Shown one piece after another: positions 52,082 to 64,000 of a stretch of 64,000 nt of DNA. This DNA comes from Tetrahymena thermophila SB210. Lineage: Eukaryota > Ciliophora > Oligohymenophorea > Hymenostomatida > Tetrahymenidae. The DNA lies in contig NW_002476025.1 of assembly GCF_000189635.1 (NCBI RefSeq), forward strand, positions 1 to 64,000. The letters are read 5' to 3'. The notes beneath the pieces were generated by a model. That model ran no database searches. It was not told the DNA's origin and saw only the letters and a program-made list of their open reading frames with translations. The position numbers were made by a program, and so were the translations under genes. Each line of letters begins with the position of its first letter. Position 1 is the stretch's first letter.

Positions 52082-52825
52082 ATGTTCATTTATCAAAATG
52101 TTGAGCAAATAGCAGATGTAAATTTCTTTTGATTATGATTATTTATTTGTTAATATCTATAATAAATTATTAGATTTATGCTACAATAAATTGCTTCAAC
52201 CCAGTTCCAGCATTTTATGAATGTATAAAGTCAAAAAACTATAATGCTATACCTCCTAACTACTATATAATGACAACTGCTATGAATTTTTCATGGGTAA
52301 TATATGGATTAAAAACTCAAAATGAAGTTCTTAGTACAGTTAGCTTGAAATATTCACTCCTTTTTGCAGCTTTTGCTTTACTTTCAATTTATTTCACTAA
52401 ATAGTATAAGAAAATAATAACTCTAGTTGCTGTTTTTGCCATCGAATATGTAATCTTGAATATGCTTGAATAACAATATTTAGGAATTTCCTGTACTATT
52501 GTTTAATTTATATCAGATTCATTTCAATTTGAGCCAATAGTAACTTATCATACATAATATTTCAAAGTTATTTAAATATTTTTTTATTTATTTAAAGATT
52601 CAGGCAATTAAAAATAATAATTCAAGCTATATTAATACTAAGTAATAGATTATTAGTGGTATATCAAGTACTTTATGGACTATGATAGGACATAAAGCCA
52701 ATGATCCTTTCTTGATTTACCCTAATGGGTATAATTCATTATTGCATTATATACAATTAATATTAGGAATATATTATGGTTTTAAATCAAATAATTCTAC
52801 AAAGTAAGTTTAAAAAAGTGAATGA
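52082..52825 (+). CDS. SWEET-like (MtN3/saliva family) sugar transporter
   Basis: Three exons (52082-52117, 52174-52539, 52598-52825) give about 209 residues, close to the 220-250 of the family. SWEETs are seven-helix facilitators for mono- and disaccharides built from two three-helix MtN3 repeats. The first repeat shows CFNPVPAFYECIKSKNYNAI, matching the SPxPTFxxIxKKKS loop, then NFSWVIYGL, matching the N-x-xWxxYG helix. The second repeat shows SSTLWTMIGHKANDPFLIYP followed by NGYNSLLHYIQLILGIYYGF, matching the DPFxxxPNxxG and LQLxLYxxY signatures. Both introns are in phase 0. A short N-terminal exon (MFIYQNVEQIAD) is the least certain part. SWEET identity is by motif; substrate and membrane (plasma or vacuolar) are unknown. 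Confidence 0.82.
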
Positions 52826-54358
52826 GGTAGAAATATAAATAAACAAAAAATTAAATATTAAGTTAAATTTAATGTCAATATCTTTATAATTTTAAAAAAT
52901 AATATTTATTTGTATTCTTTAAAATGATTAATATTTCTTCAGAATTTATCTCATTATTATATTTTACAATCTCAAGTAACAAATACAATTTATAGAATCT
53001 TCTTACATAATATTTTAAAACTTGAAGAAAATATTTTTTTTATCCTAATCCTCTAGAATTTAATTGATAAATAATGTCTTTTAAGCGATTGAACGTAATC
53101 TATATTAGCTTAACTTTGATATAAATCTATTCAGTATTATTTAACTATAATTTTCTATCAATTATTTTATAAAATGAGTTTAATTCTATATATTTTAGAA
53201 TAAGGCATATAAATATTTTATTAAATAACTAGTATTTTTTTAAATACTTTTTATCAAAAAAATTTTGGTTTTCTCAAATATTAATTTAATTTCTAACAGA
53301 AATATAAATAAATTATAAATAAAATTAAAAGATTTAGTAAAAATAGATAATTTCTGTATCAAAGTAAATAGTTCTACTAAAATTTAGTAATTTTATTTTA
53401 GTATAAATCTAAATAATCAAGATAGATGAGTATTGAAACAATCAAAAGTAAAAAATTTGGTCTTCATTTTCAAAAATTATTTGAAAAATTGATAAGATAT
53501 TAAAAATGTAAAATTTTTTTTAAAAATGATGAAGTAGATAGCTAAAAAATTTTCTGATCATCAAAAATTTATAAACGTTATTTTTTTAATTATTTTTGTT
53601 TTGGCATTATTTATTTATTTATGTATGGAAAGTACTTCTAAAATATGTAAATTTAGTGACATTTAAGAAAATATTGATTTCAATCAACAAGTAAATAATA
53701 AGAAATTAATAAATTATGTAAAAAAATTTATGGAATCTAGACATATCTGAAAATAAAGTCATTTAAAAAAATTTATACATAAGATATTGATTGATTGCTA
53801 CAAAGAAAATATTTATTATTAAGTAAATAGATCGCTATATTCTTATATTATGTTTTTATATAATGCATTAAATGTTTTTGAAAATATTAGTCATATGGAT
53901 TTCTTTTATGTATGTATGTCTTTAGATAAGTCTTTCAATAAATTTCTTTCACTTTCCTGTAGCATACTTTTAAGTGTATTCCTTGGCTTTTTTAAAAGAA
54001 AAAAATGTTATTAAAGTATATTAAATATTTTAAATTATTTAGAGAGTGAGTGAGAGGTTATGAAAATTGTGATTAGTCAGAATTTTAATTTGTGTATTCT
54101 TATTTACATGCTTTAATCTGGTTTTAGTTTGGTAAGTAAGATTGATAAAATTTTTGTAAAAAAATTCAAAGCAAAATAAAATAAATTCCTATTAATTTTT
54201 TTCGCAGTTTTTAAATTGCAAATTTTGTAGAATAACCCCTTTCTAAATAATATAAAGGATCTTATTTTTTTTGTTTTCTTTTTTATTTTTAATTGCTTTT
54301 TAATATATATTATTGCATATCTTCCTCTTCTAAATAATATTAATAATCTCTAAGCTAT
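52826..54358. other. Intergenic, convergent genes
   Basis: About 1.5 kb of AT-rich sequence between converging genes. No gene or structured element is visible. Confidence 0.5.
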
Positions 54359-55300
<942 letters not shown>

Positions 55301-57028
55301 TTCAGATTATTTTATTTATTTATTTCTTTCTTTATTTATTTGTATTTTCTTACTTAAATATATTGGAATAATTATTTTTATTATATATTTTTAATTAATT
55401 AATTTAAAGACTTCTCCCTTTTATTATCTATATTTTAATTTAAACTATTCTTACGAGCAATCATGCAATCAATAAATAGTAAACATTATTATAATGCAGA
55501 AAATTAGGTGATTTTCCATACACTTGTTTCTAATTTTATTCATGTTTTAGCCATTTGAAAGTATTATTTGATAATTCATAAAGTCTTAAAACCATTTTTA
55601 TCTAAAATAAGAATCCAAAAACGCACCTACTTAAAAAAAAGCATTTTTTTTAAAGCTTTGTATTTGCTTTAATATTTATATCTCACTATTAAAGCCACAT
55701 AGAAAATTTATTTTTTGTGTTTTAACATGTTTTTTCTATTTATTTACATTTAGACTTTCAAGCTAAAACTATCATAAAAGTATATTCATAGCTACTCTAA
55801 ATTTTTCAAAGTTATAAGAAATACTACAAATCCGAATAAATAAATTATGGAATAACTATTTAATATAGGTATCAAATAAATTAACTTTATTTAAATGTAT
55901 TCTAAATATCTCAATACTTCACAAAATATATATCAAACTCGATTTCTTATTTAATTTATTAGAAATTACTCTATTTATATTACATTAATAACATACTTAG
56001 TTTGTAAAATCTTAATATTAGCATTAGTCATAGTTATGATTTATTACATCATTGTAAAGTCTCTAAGCGCGATGTTTAAAAAATTAAAATTTGTTCAGAA
56101 TCGATCAATCATTTCTTACAAAAAAAATAATAATCAAAATATTTAATTTTAATGTTTTTTTATGGTAAAAAAGAAAGTGAAAGCTTTTAATAAAAAAAAT
56201 ATAAAATATAATTAAAAAAATAAAAGTAGTTTCTGATATTAAATTCCAAAACCATTAAAAACCACTTACCAGTTTTTTATATTTATTTTTGTGTCTAAAA
56301 TTATAAAGTAATATAAAATACGATAAACAAAATATAGTTCATATACTTCAGTTAATAAATTCTATTATATTAGTAAGTATTTAATTAATTAATTTATTAT
56401 AATATAAGGTTATATAATATAATTTTAATCAGATTTTTGTTTTTGATTTTTTATATTTACAATTTAAAAAATTAATTTGCTTTAAATCAACTATTTAAAT
56501 TTAGAGTTCTTAGCTTTCTTTTTAAAAGTTTGTTTATTTTGATGACTTGATGAATCAATCATGAATAAAATTTTATATTTTCAATAAATAAATAATTAAT
56601 TTATCTATTATTTTCCTCATTGATCAAGATGAAGAGCAAGCAATGCAGTTTTATTATTATTAGTTGATTTGTGGTTTGTTAGATATATTACATGTGTCAA
56701 TTAAATGATTTGTATTATATAAGTTGAGATTAGTAAATTAAAAGCAGTTGGATAAATAAAGGTGAGGTTATTTTATTCTTTGTTGATAGAGTATCAACTG
56801 TTTAATTAATATAAATTATTAATCAATGAGTTATTATTTTTTGATTATATGCTTTTTTTAAATTTAATTTAAATATGACTTGAGTATTATTTGTTTGATA
56901 GAATAGACTATAATTAGATGTAATAACTATATATTGTAAATTTATTCTAGACGTATGAGATAATTAAAAGTTTTTTATTAGCTTTGAGAGCAACCAGATT
57001 CAATTCAAGGAAGGGCTCTAACTTTTAT
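55301..57028. other. Intergenic, no gene seen
   Basis: About 1.7 kb between two minus-strand genes. The part near 56620-56780 is slightly less AT-rich, but I could not extend a reading frame through it; it may be 3' UTR of the gene to its right. Confidence 0.4.
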
Positions 57029-60000
57029 TCAAGATATAGTAAATTATTTAGCATTGTAAATAGATTAACATTGATTTATTTCTCCTAAAGAAGCTTATGT
57101 CTGCATGTTCATTTAATTATTGTCAGCTTATTCACGAATATAATAAAGAATGTGCTCAAAAGAAATGCAGAGTGTTGTAATTAAATGTCTGTGAAGAGGT
57201 TGAATTAAATTTTCGTAATTATCTTATATAAAAATGCAGCTAGTGTAAAAGCCAGGAGTATTAAACATACTGATAAAGTTAATATTTAAAATTTGTCTTG
57301 AATCTGCTCCATCGCCAAAAATATTTTTGTCAATTTAATAGATTGAATTGTTAAATTTTTAAGCGATTGAATATATTTATTCTGTGATTGCCATGAAGTT
57401 ACTACTTTGAGGTTTTTAAAATATTTTTTTCATTTTCTTTAAGCACTCAGAGAATAATTTGTTTTAGACTAAAGTTTATTTAAAACTCTCTAACTTTTAA
57501 GTTTCAGCGAGCTCAAGAATTGGAATATAATTCTAATTTATAATGAAAAAAGAAAATTTAATAAAAAAATAATTATTAGATTAAGTTATTTTATCAATTT
57601 AAATTTTGATTCTTATTTCTCTCAAAAATGTAATCTCTAAATAATCTAAATTTATGATTATAAAATAATTTGGCAAATCAGCGATAAATCAGTATTATTT
57701 ATCATCTTACACTGTGTTGAAAGATATTACTTCAAAAAGAATGTTCAAGTTAGATAAACAAAAAATTTTATATGAGTAATTATTTGTTATTATTATTATA
57801 GAGTTTTTATGAAGAGGTTTAATAAAATAGAAAAAATAAAAATTAATCAATAGAAAAAAATTAAAATTCTTTTGATTACTTGCTTAAAACAATTACTTAT
57901 CTTATTTGATATACTGGTAAAGATTTAAATTTAAAAAAACTCATTTATTTTTGTTTGTTTTCTATCAAAATTAAAAGAAAAAAACTATTGTTGATTTATT
58001 CAAAAAAGTTTTATTTAATTTAATCAAGTTTTTTTGTTGTAAGTTAGCTTTTCTTTTTTGTAGGTGAAGAAAAATTTGTATTAGATGAAGCTATATTTAA
58101 ATATTTATAGAATAAATTTATTTACTCAAAAATATTAAGTGCGAGTCAACTTTTATTTAGTTTCTTACATATGAATAAAAAATACTCCATGAATTTGTAA
58201 TTAATATTTAGGATATTTTTAGGTAAATTGCTAGATTAGTGGGATATAGATTTAAATACTGAATTAATTAATCATCAATTATTACTGATTAATTTACGCT
58301 TGAATTGCTTTTTAAAAGAATTTTATCTATCTAGTACTAAGAATTATATAATGGGAACTAAATGTTAAAATAATAAAATACCTCAAGTTGTTATTCCTAA
58401 TAAGAATAATATAGTTCGTAGCTCTAATAATATTAATGTATGAATTATTTAGCTCTTTGTTATGCCTTTATGTCGTCATCTATAGAACTTGGTCTGAATA
58501 TTGTGTCTTAAATTATTTATTTTATTAGTTCTTTATTTATCTTTAGGTTTATTTTTTTTATGATAATGGCGAAGAATTCGTAGCAAAAGTTTTTAAAATT
58601 TTAAACATCATTTTTTAATTAATCTAAAAGAAGTTGCTTAGCTTCTTGAGAGTCCAAACTTCTGATATTTGAAGATTTACTTTCAAAGCTCGCAAAGAAA
58701 GGCATAAGGAATAAATCAACCATAGTTTATTATATTACATCTTAAACAATTGACTCGTTTTGACTATTAGTGTCTAATGAAGGATCAGCTGTTTGAATTA
58801 TTTATAATTAGTTAGTAAAAATGTAACTATTAATAAAGAATATAGCACACTCTGATTAAAATATTTTTAGTGTACTATACATTTAGGTTAATGGCAAGAA
58901 TGAAATTAATTGCAAAATATTTTACATTAAAATTGTTTGAGACCCTACTTCATCAAAAGAGAGACTAAAATTGATCTTATTGATTCTTCGTTTAGCTTAC
59001 TCTCAATATCCTGAATAATGTAATTTAAGCTTATTGGCTAGTCATTAATAAGCTTTTTGATGCTGGTTAGAATATCTTTTAAGATTGACTGATGTTAATT
59101 TAAAATAAAAAGTTTAATTTTATATAATTTTAAAATGTACTATAACCAAAAGTAAATAAATTCTTATTCATACTTTTACTTTCAAAATACTATACACTTG
59201 AATTTAAAATATGATTTCAAAAACAGTGGATTGAGGAACTTATTACTTAATTTTCTAAATTTATTTTTCATTCGCTTTTTTGTTACAAAATTTCAATAGT
59301 AATATAAATAAAGTATGTCTAATCTCAATTCCTTTTACAGTTGTATAAACAAACAACTAACTGGGTAAATAAAAATACTGAAAATACAGCTTTTTTAAAT
59401 ATTGAAAGGTACCTTAAAAAGCAATTAGTATTATTTAAAAAATGCAAGTATTTCATTAATGCATTTCATAAAACCTCTAATCGACAAAATAAATCATAGT
59501 GTCAAAAAAAGTGAGATATTTTTCTGAAGTGCTTGTACTTCATATATATATGTAAAGATAAATAATAGAGATAATAGGAAATTTTAACAATTTTTTTTTT
59601 CCCTTTCAATTTTTATCTTGATTTCAAGTAGATATTGGATCAAAAATTAAAAATCAAAATTTATCTATAATTTATAGAGAAAGCTTTAGCATGATAAGAT
59701 AGAATAGTAAAATCTCAAATGAAAATTTTACATCAGTTATTAGTGTTTTGTTGCGATCGGCCTGATGCGAAAAAGATTTGTTTCTCTCAGTTCTACTTGC
59801 TCTTCTTCTTATTTCTCTTGGATTAGCATCAGCATCTTAAGCAGATTAAGTGCTTCCCATAAAAATATATATTATTAAAATGTGATTAGTATAAATCTTA
59901 TTTTTCTTTTTTTTAATTTCAATTAGTCTGAAAGGAATTTTTAATTAATTATTATTTTTTTCATTAATTCAGATTTCAATTAGGCAGGAAATAGTAAGCG

Positions 60001-60326
60001 ATATATCTTAATTAAAGCAGACTACTTTGATTATTTTCTGAATAGCATACTTTTTTTTCTGATTACTCTTTTAGAATTATGAGTTCATCATAAGCAACAA
60101 TAGGAGGACCCTTAGGATATTAATTAAATTTGCAAATTTTCATTAAAAAATCAAGCTTTTTTATTTATTATTTGCATACCTTTTTTAGGAGGGGAACATA
60201 CACTTTACTTCTCCTATTTTTTTAATTGGACCATGCAATTACTTATCTGCTGGTCATATATAAAAACGTTTAGATAGGGTATAGTTTACCTTTATTTCTA
60301 AATATTTCATCTCTGATTACCACCAT
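57029..60326 (-). CDS. Unrecognised multi-exon gene, 5' end uncertain
   Basis: Well-supported exons are 59860-59732, 59088-58926 and 58788-58186, which join in phase. A further exon starts at 58090, and the coding frame resumes through 57029, where TGA ends it. Boundaries between about 58090 and 57560 are uncertain. With ATG at 59860 the protein begins MGSTQSAQDADANPREIRRR, which could be an N-myristoylation signal. Alternatively two more exons upstream (60326-60180 and 60155-60051) may belong: the first begins MVVIRDEIFRNKGKL, the second ends YPKGPPIVAYDELIIL. The body is helical with leucine- and isoleucine-rich segments, such as ILKDILTSIKKLINDQPISL, SIRSILVSLLMKQGLKQF and FAIIIKKINLKINKELI, plus PGFYTSCIFIQDNYENLIQP near the end. 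I recognise no family. The 59731-59089 intron is 643 bases. Confidence 0.68.
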
Positions 60327-63300
60327 CTAATATTATTAAATGTGATTATATTAATTTTACAATTCACATAAATTGAAATTATCACTTTTCTTAAGAATTG
60401 ACATTTATTTTTCATATTTTTAAAAATTTACAACGTAGATATTTATCTATTATATTACATTTTAACATAATGCTTTGAAGATTTTTTTAACTGGATTAAT
60501 CTATCTGCTTAACGAAAAAATAGAAATTTTGCTTTAAATTTTAATAAGACTGTTAATACCAATCTAAATAAGAGAAAATAACAAATTTTCATATTTACTG
60601 AATAAATTAAGAGGTTATTTTAGAAAAATAATTCAAATTAATTCATTCTCTCAAAGCTAAAATAAACTATTTTTATAAATAGATAAATTTTGTTTGTAAT
60701 AAATATTTTCCTTAAACTAAATCTATGCTTTAATAAGTTTGTAATAAATCAATTTTAATTCAAGTATTTTATCTATTTCTGAACTATTATTATAGTACAA
60801 CGAACTAGCAAAATAATAAAGAATTCAGCAGAAAAATCTTACAAATCAATGTTTTCTAAAATAAATCCACTTTTATGAAATAGAAAAACAACCGAAATTT
60901 AAAAAATTTTTTGACGTTTTCCTAACCAATTTCTAGAAATTTGAAAGTCCTTCAATAAATAGTTCCTATTTATATTTTTTTAATAAACCTTGCATCAATA
61001 AAGAAGTTAATGAGGTTAAAATTAATTTTAAGATGCAGTAAGAATCAATAATAAAATACATACCAATTTAAAAAGAGTGAAAAATATTCTGACGCTATTT
61101 GTCTTTTAATTTAATATTTTATTTTAATTTATAAAGACATCACCCATATATTTGACACGATTCATGCACTTGCATCTAATTACTTAAGAATATCGTAAAT
61201 TTATCTTACTCATTTTGAAGAAAATGACGGTATTTAATAATATTTGATATTATTAGTACAATGTGCATAAAAATCATTTAAATTTCAAAATCGAATTTAA
61301 ATATGCAATTTAGTATGTCTTAACTAAGTTAAGTTAATATATTTAGACTGTTTGATAGGTGAGTTAGAATTACTATTAGAATTTATAATGTGTACTCTTT
61401 TCATGTTTACAACTATTCTTAGATTTAGTTGGGCTTAAAAATAATATTCAAATTCAAGCAAAAGCACAAGTAAATCTGAAAATCTGTAAGCAAATAATAA
61501 ATAAATGAATCAACTTTAACTAACAATATAATAGATGAGATTTAATTATCATTCAGTTTCATTTTATTTTTTCTATGAAATAAATCTATTTTTTTTGCTC
61601 AACAGACTTTTCATTCATTTAAATAAAATTAATCAATTTCTGTTAAAATAATAAATTTCATTCAAAAATTAGATTGTAAATTTAATTAAATATACCCTTT
61701 CTATCCATAATCAAACCTTTAGTGAATCTACAAATTCTCCTTACTAATTTATAAAAAAGTAAGAATTTAAGAAGCACATTTTTTTTTCAAATATTTTAAA
61801 GTAATTTTTATATTTGAGGCAATAAATATATCTTATTTAGATATATAAATATAAAATTATCTTTCTTAAAAATCCAGTAAAAAATAAAATTTCTATTTTT
61901 TTAACTTAAGTTAGTGTGAAGTATTACGATTATGAAGGAATTCAATTTAAATTTTTATGATATGTTTGATTTTATTCTTTATTTAAAATATCTTTTGGGG
62001 TATTATCTAATTTCTTTTATTAATTTAGATTTTTCTTTTAAAAAATTTGATTTCAAACAAAAATGGAATATTTTTTCTGTTAATTTTTGAACTAAATTAC
62101 AAATAAATTTAAAAATATTTTTATTCTTGATAAAAATTAATTCTAATAATATATTTTTTCTATGTTGATTTTTTTGATATTCGATTTATGACATTAAATC
62201 CCTTAATTTTTCTAATTATTATTATGAATTATTTGATTTTATTTAGTTTTAGATTTTTGATTAATGTTGATAATTTCTTATTAGAAATTTAAATTAAATA
62301 AATTATTAAGCTTAAATTTAGCTATTTAAAATGTAATTGTAAGCACTATTTGTTTTTTCATACAAATTGAATATATTATCTGAGTTTCTTTTAGAAATTA
62401 ATTATTCCAGCATTTTATTAATATAAAAATGTAACAAATAAAATCTTCTTAGTGTAAATTAAATATGGAGTAATTATGAAAAACAGCTGATGTATTTTTG
62501 TGAAAAAGTAGAAATTAGTAAAAATTAATTTAAAATTAGTATAAATTTTAAATATTTTTTTCAAAAGAATATTCTAAATATCTAAATAAATGATACTCTG
62601 ATTAGTAAAATATAAAATATAATATGTCTTCTTTATTTATAATTTAAATTATCTATAAAGGACTGATTTAATACTTAAGGAATAACTTAGATTAAATTAT
62701 TTATAAAAATAAATTAAAAATTTTTTTATAATTTCAACATCGAAAAGGGCTTTAAATCTATTTATTTATAATAAGAATTTTTACATTAAAATCTATTTAA
62801 CTCTGATAAAATGCATTAAAATTTAGAGTATTAATTTTTTAACTTCATTTAAAAAATATATGGAAAAAATTTATAAAATATTTTTTTTAAATATAAATTA
62901 CATTTTATAATAAATTTGAATATAAAATTACTTTTAATAATTGGGTTGAGTGTTATTTATTATTTTAAATTAATGTATTTATTCAATTTTACTATTTTGA
63001 ATTTCAAAGTATTTGAAATTTAGTTTTGATATGTATAATATAAATATATAAAATTGTATAACCTAGATTTATAAAAAAATTAAAGCAGATAGATCAATAT
63101 GTAAAATAAGGTATTTTAATTAAAAATGAATTTATAAAAGTTAGAATCTTTCAAACAAAAATTTTAACAACTATTCATCTTTAATATACTAGAAATAATA
63201 AATTTGAATGATATGCTTTTTAATATTTTAAATGAATAAATTATTTTTCATGTAATTTTCATAACAAAGATACACTTTTATGGTTTTTATTAAATTATTG

Positions 63301-63505
63301 CTGGTAAAGTAATAACTTTTTAAATGACTAAGCAACCATTTTTGCTTAATAGTAATTTATTTATAAGTATGAACAACTTTTTGATTTTAGAGTTAAAGTA
63401 GAAAAGGAATTAATTGAAATTATGTTTGATAAGAAAGTGACATAAAATTTGTAATATAGAGATAAAAAATAATATTTTAAATTTTTTTAATATTAAACTA
63501 TGTTA
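60327..63505. other. Long AT-rich intergenic region, no gene seen
   Basis: About 3.2 kb, among the least complex parts of the window, with long A and T runs. No reading frame with conserved-looking protein, RNA gene or repeat array was found. It must hold the promoter of the gene to its left and the 3' end of the gene to its right. Confidence 0.5.
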
Positions 63506-64000
63506 TCATAATATAGGAATAGAGTTAATTTGATTAACATTTATTTAACCGTCACCTCCACAAAAGTTCTTATTTTTTAATTTATCCTTAGCCTTTCTAA
63601 ATCCTTTTCCTTTGGTTTCTTTAAGCTTTTCATTACCAATATCACCGAAAGCATCTCCTGCAACTCCAAATCTTAATTTAGACTAATTAAAATAATTTTT
63701 ATTAATTAATATTATCAAAACTAATTGATAAATAAATAGGCATTTTTATAATATATAAATAAATTGATTTTCTTACTTCATGAGAGAAATCTTATTATTC
63801 TGGCTTCAAATATTTGAACATTCTATCATCACATTTTTAGAAATATTTTCTTTGACCAGGTTATAACTCTTCTTCTTCCAATAATTCTGGAATAATTTAT
63901 TTTTTAACAACAGGCTTATCTTCTTCTTCATCATCAGACTCTTCCTTTTTGTTCTTTTTGGTTTTTTTAATAACAGGGGTTTCATTACCACTATCATTCT
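63506..64000 (-). CDS. SRP40/NOLC1-like nucleolar protein, C-terminal part (truncated by window)
   Basis: Two exons are visible: 64000-63777 (continuing beyond the window) and 63682-63506, with a phase-0 intron. The upstream part is acidic and Lys-rich (KKEESDDEEEDKPVVKKQ), as in the repeats of Nopp140/NOLC1. The last 60 residues carry the SRP40 C-terminal domain: GDAFGDIGNEKLKETKGKGF, then FRKAKDKLK, CGGDGQINVNQINSI. This matches the GKSFRHEKTKKKRGSYRGG and VNSIKFDSE end of NOLC1. Such proteins are chaperones of box C/D and H/ACA snoRNPs between nucleolus and Cajal bodies. The N-terminus lies outside the window, so total length and number of acidic repeats cannot be stated. Confidence 0.85.

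Noticed and set aside
56997..57420. Plus-strand frame reading EQPDSIQGRALTF... with TGA at positions that could be Trp
   Set aside because: TGA appears at about the chance rate, and the minus strand carries a better TGA-free frame that continues the 57029-60326 gene.
60180..60326. Frame LSKRFYI-TGA-PADKQLHG as a possible selenocysteine or Trp-TGA gene
   Set aside because: Another frame through the same bases is open without TGA and ends at a usable donor in phase 0 that joins the next exon.

Overview
The window is the end of a ciliate macronuclear chromosome, most likely Tetrahymena or a close relative. It opens with C4A2 telomere repeats (1-17). Base composition is extremely AT-rich. Conserved proteins read correctly only when TAA and TAG are glutamine and TGA is the sole stop. 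Introns are GT-AG, about 45-770 bases, longer than those of Paramecium. All coordinates, frames and splice sites come from reading the sequence by eye with that code; no search was run.

Layout, left to right: telomere and about 1.1 kb of subtelomeric DNA; a YIPF6-like Golgi membrane protein (+); 3-hydroxyisobutyrate dehydrogenase (-); an unrecognised intronless 500-residue gene (-); a 14-exon P4-ATPase lipid flippase (+); a degenerate protein-kinase domain joined to TPR-like helices (+); a two-pass Cache-like membrane sensor (+); a RAD9-like checkpoint clamp with a roughly 1000-residue Gln/Asn-rich tail (-); an acidic AT-hook protein (-); three paralogous ten-pass DMT/EamA-like transporters (-), with an unrecognised membrane-anchored protein (+) between the first and second; a SAM plus twin-FHA scaffold with many copies of a short Ser/Thr motif (+); a SWEET-like sugar transporter (+); a UBC13/UBE2N ubiquitin-conjugating enzyme (-); an unrecognised multi-exon gene (-); and the 3' part of an SRP40/NOLC1-like nucleolar protein running off the right edge (-).

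There are about 16 genes in 64 kb, separated by 0.4-3.2 kb of very AT-rich DNA in which I see no genes, tRNAs or mobile elements. No operon logic applies; each gene looks independently transcribed. The tandem DMT set, with one intron at the same protein position and phase in all three copies, is a clear local duplication. RAD9-like clamp and UBC13 both belong to DNA-damage tolerance, but their co-location is probably chance. The most unusual protein is the SAM-FHA-FHA scaffold, whose repeats could be phosphorylated ligands for FHA domains.
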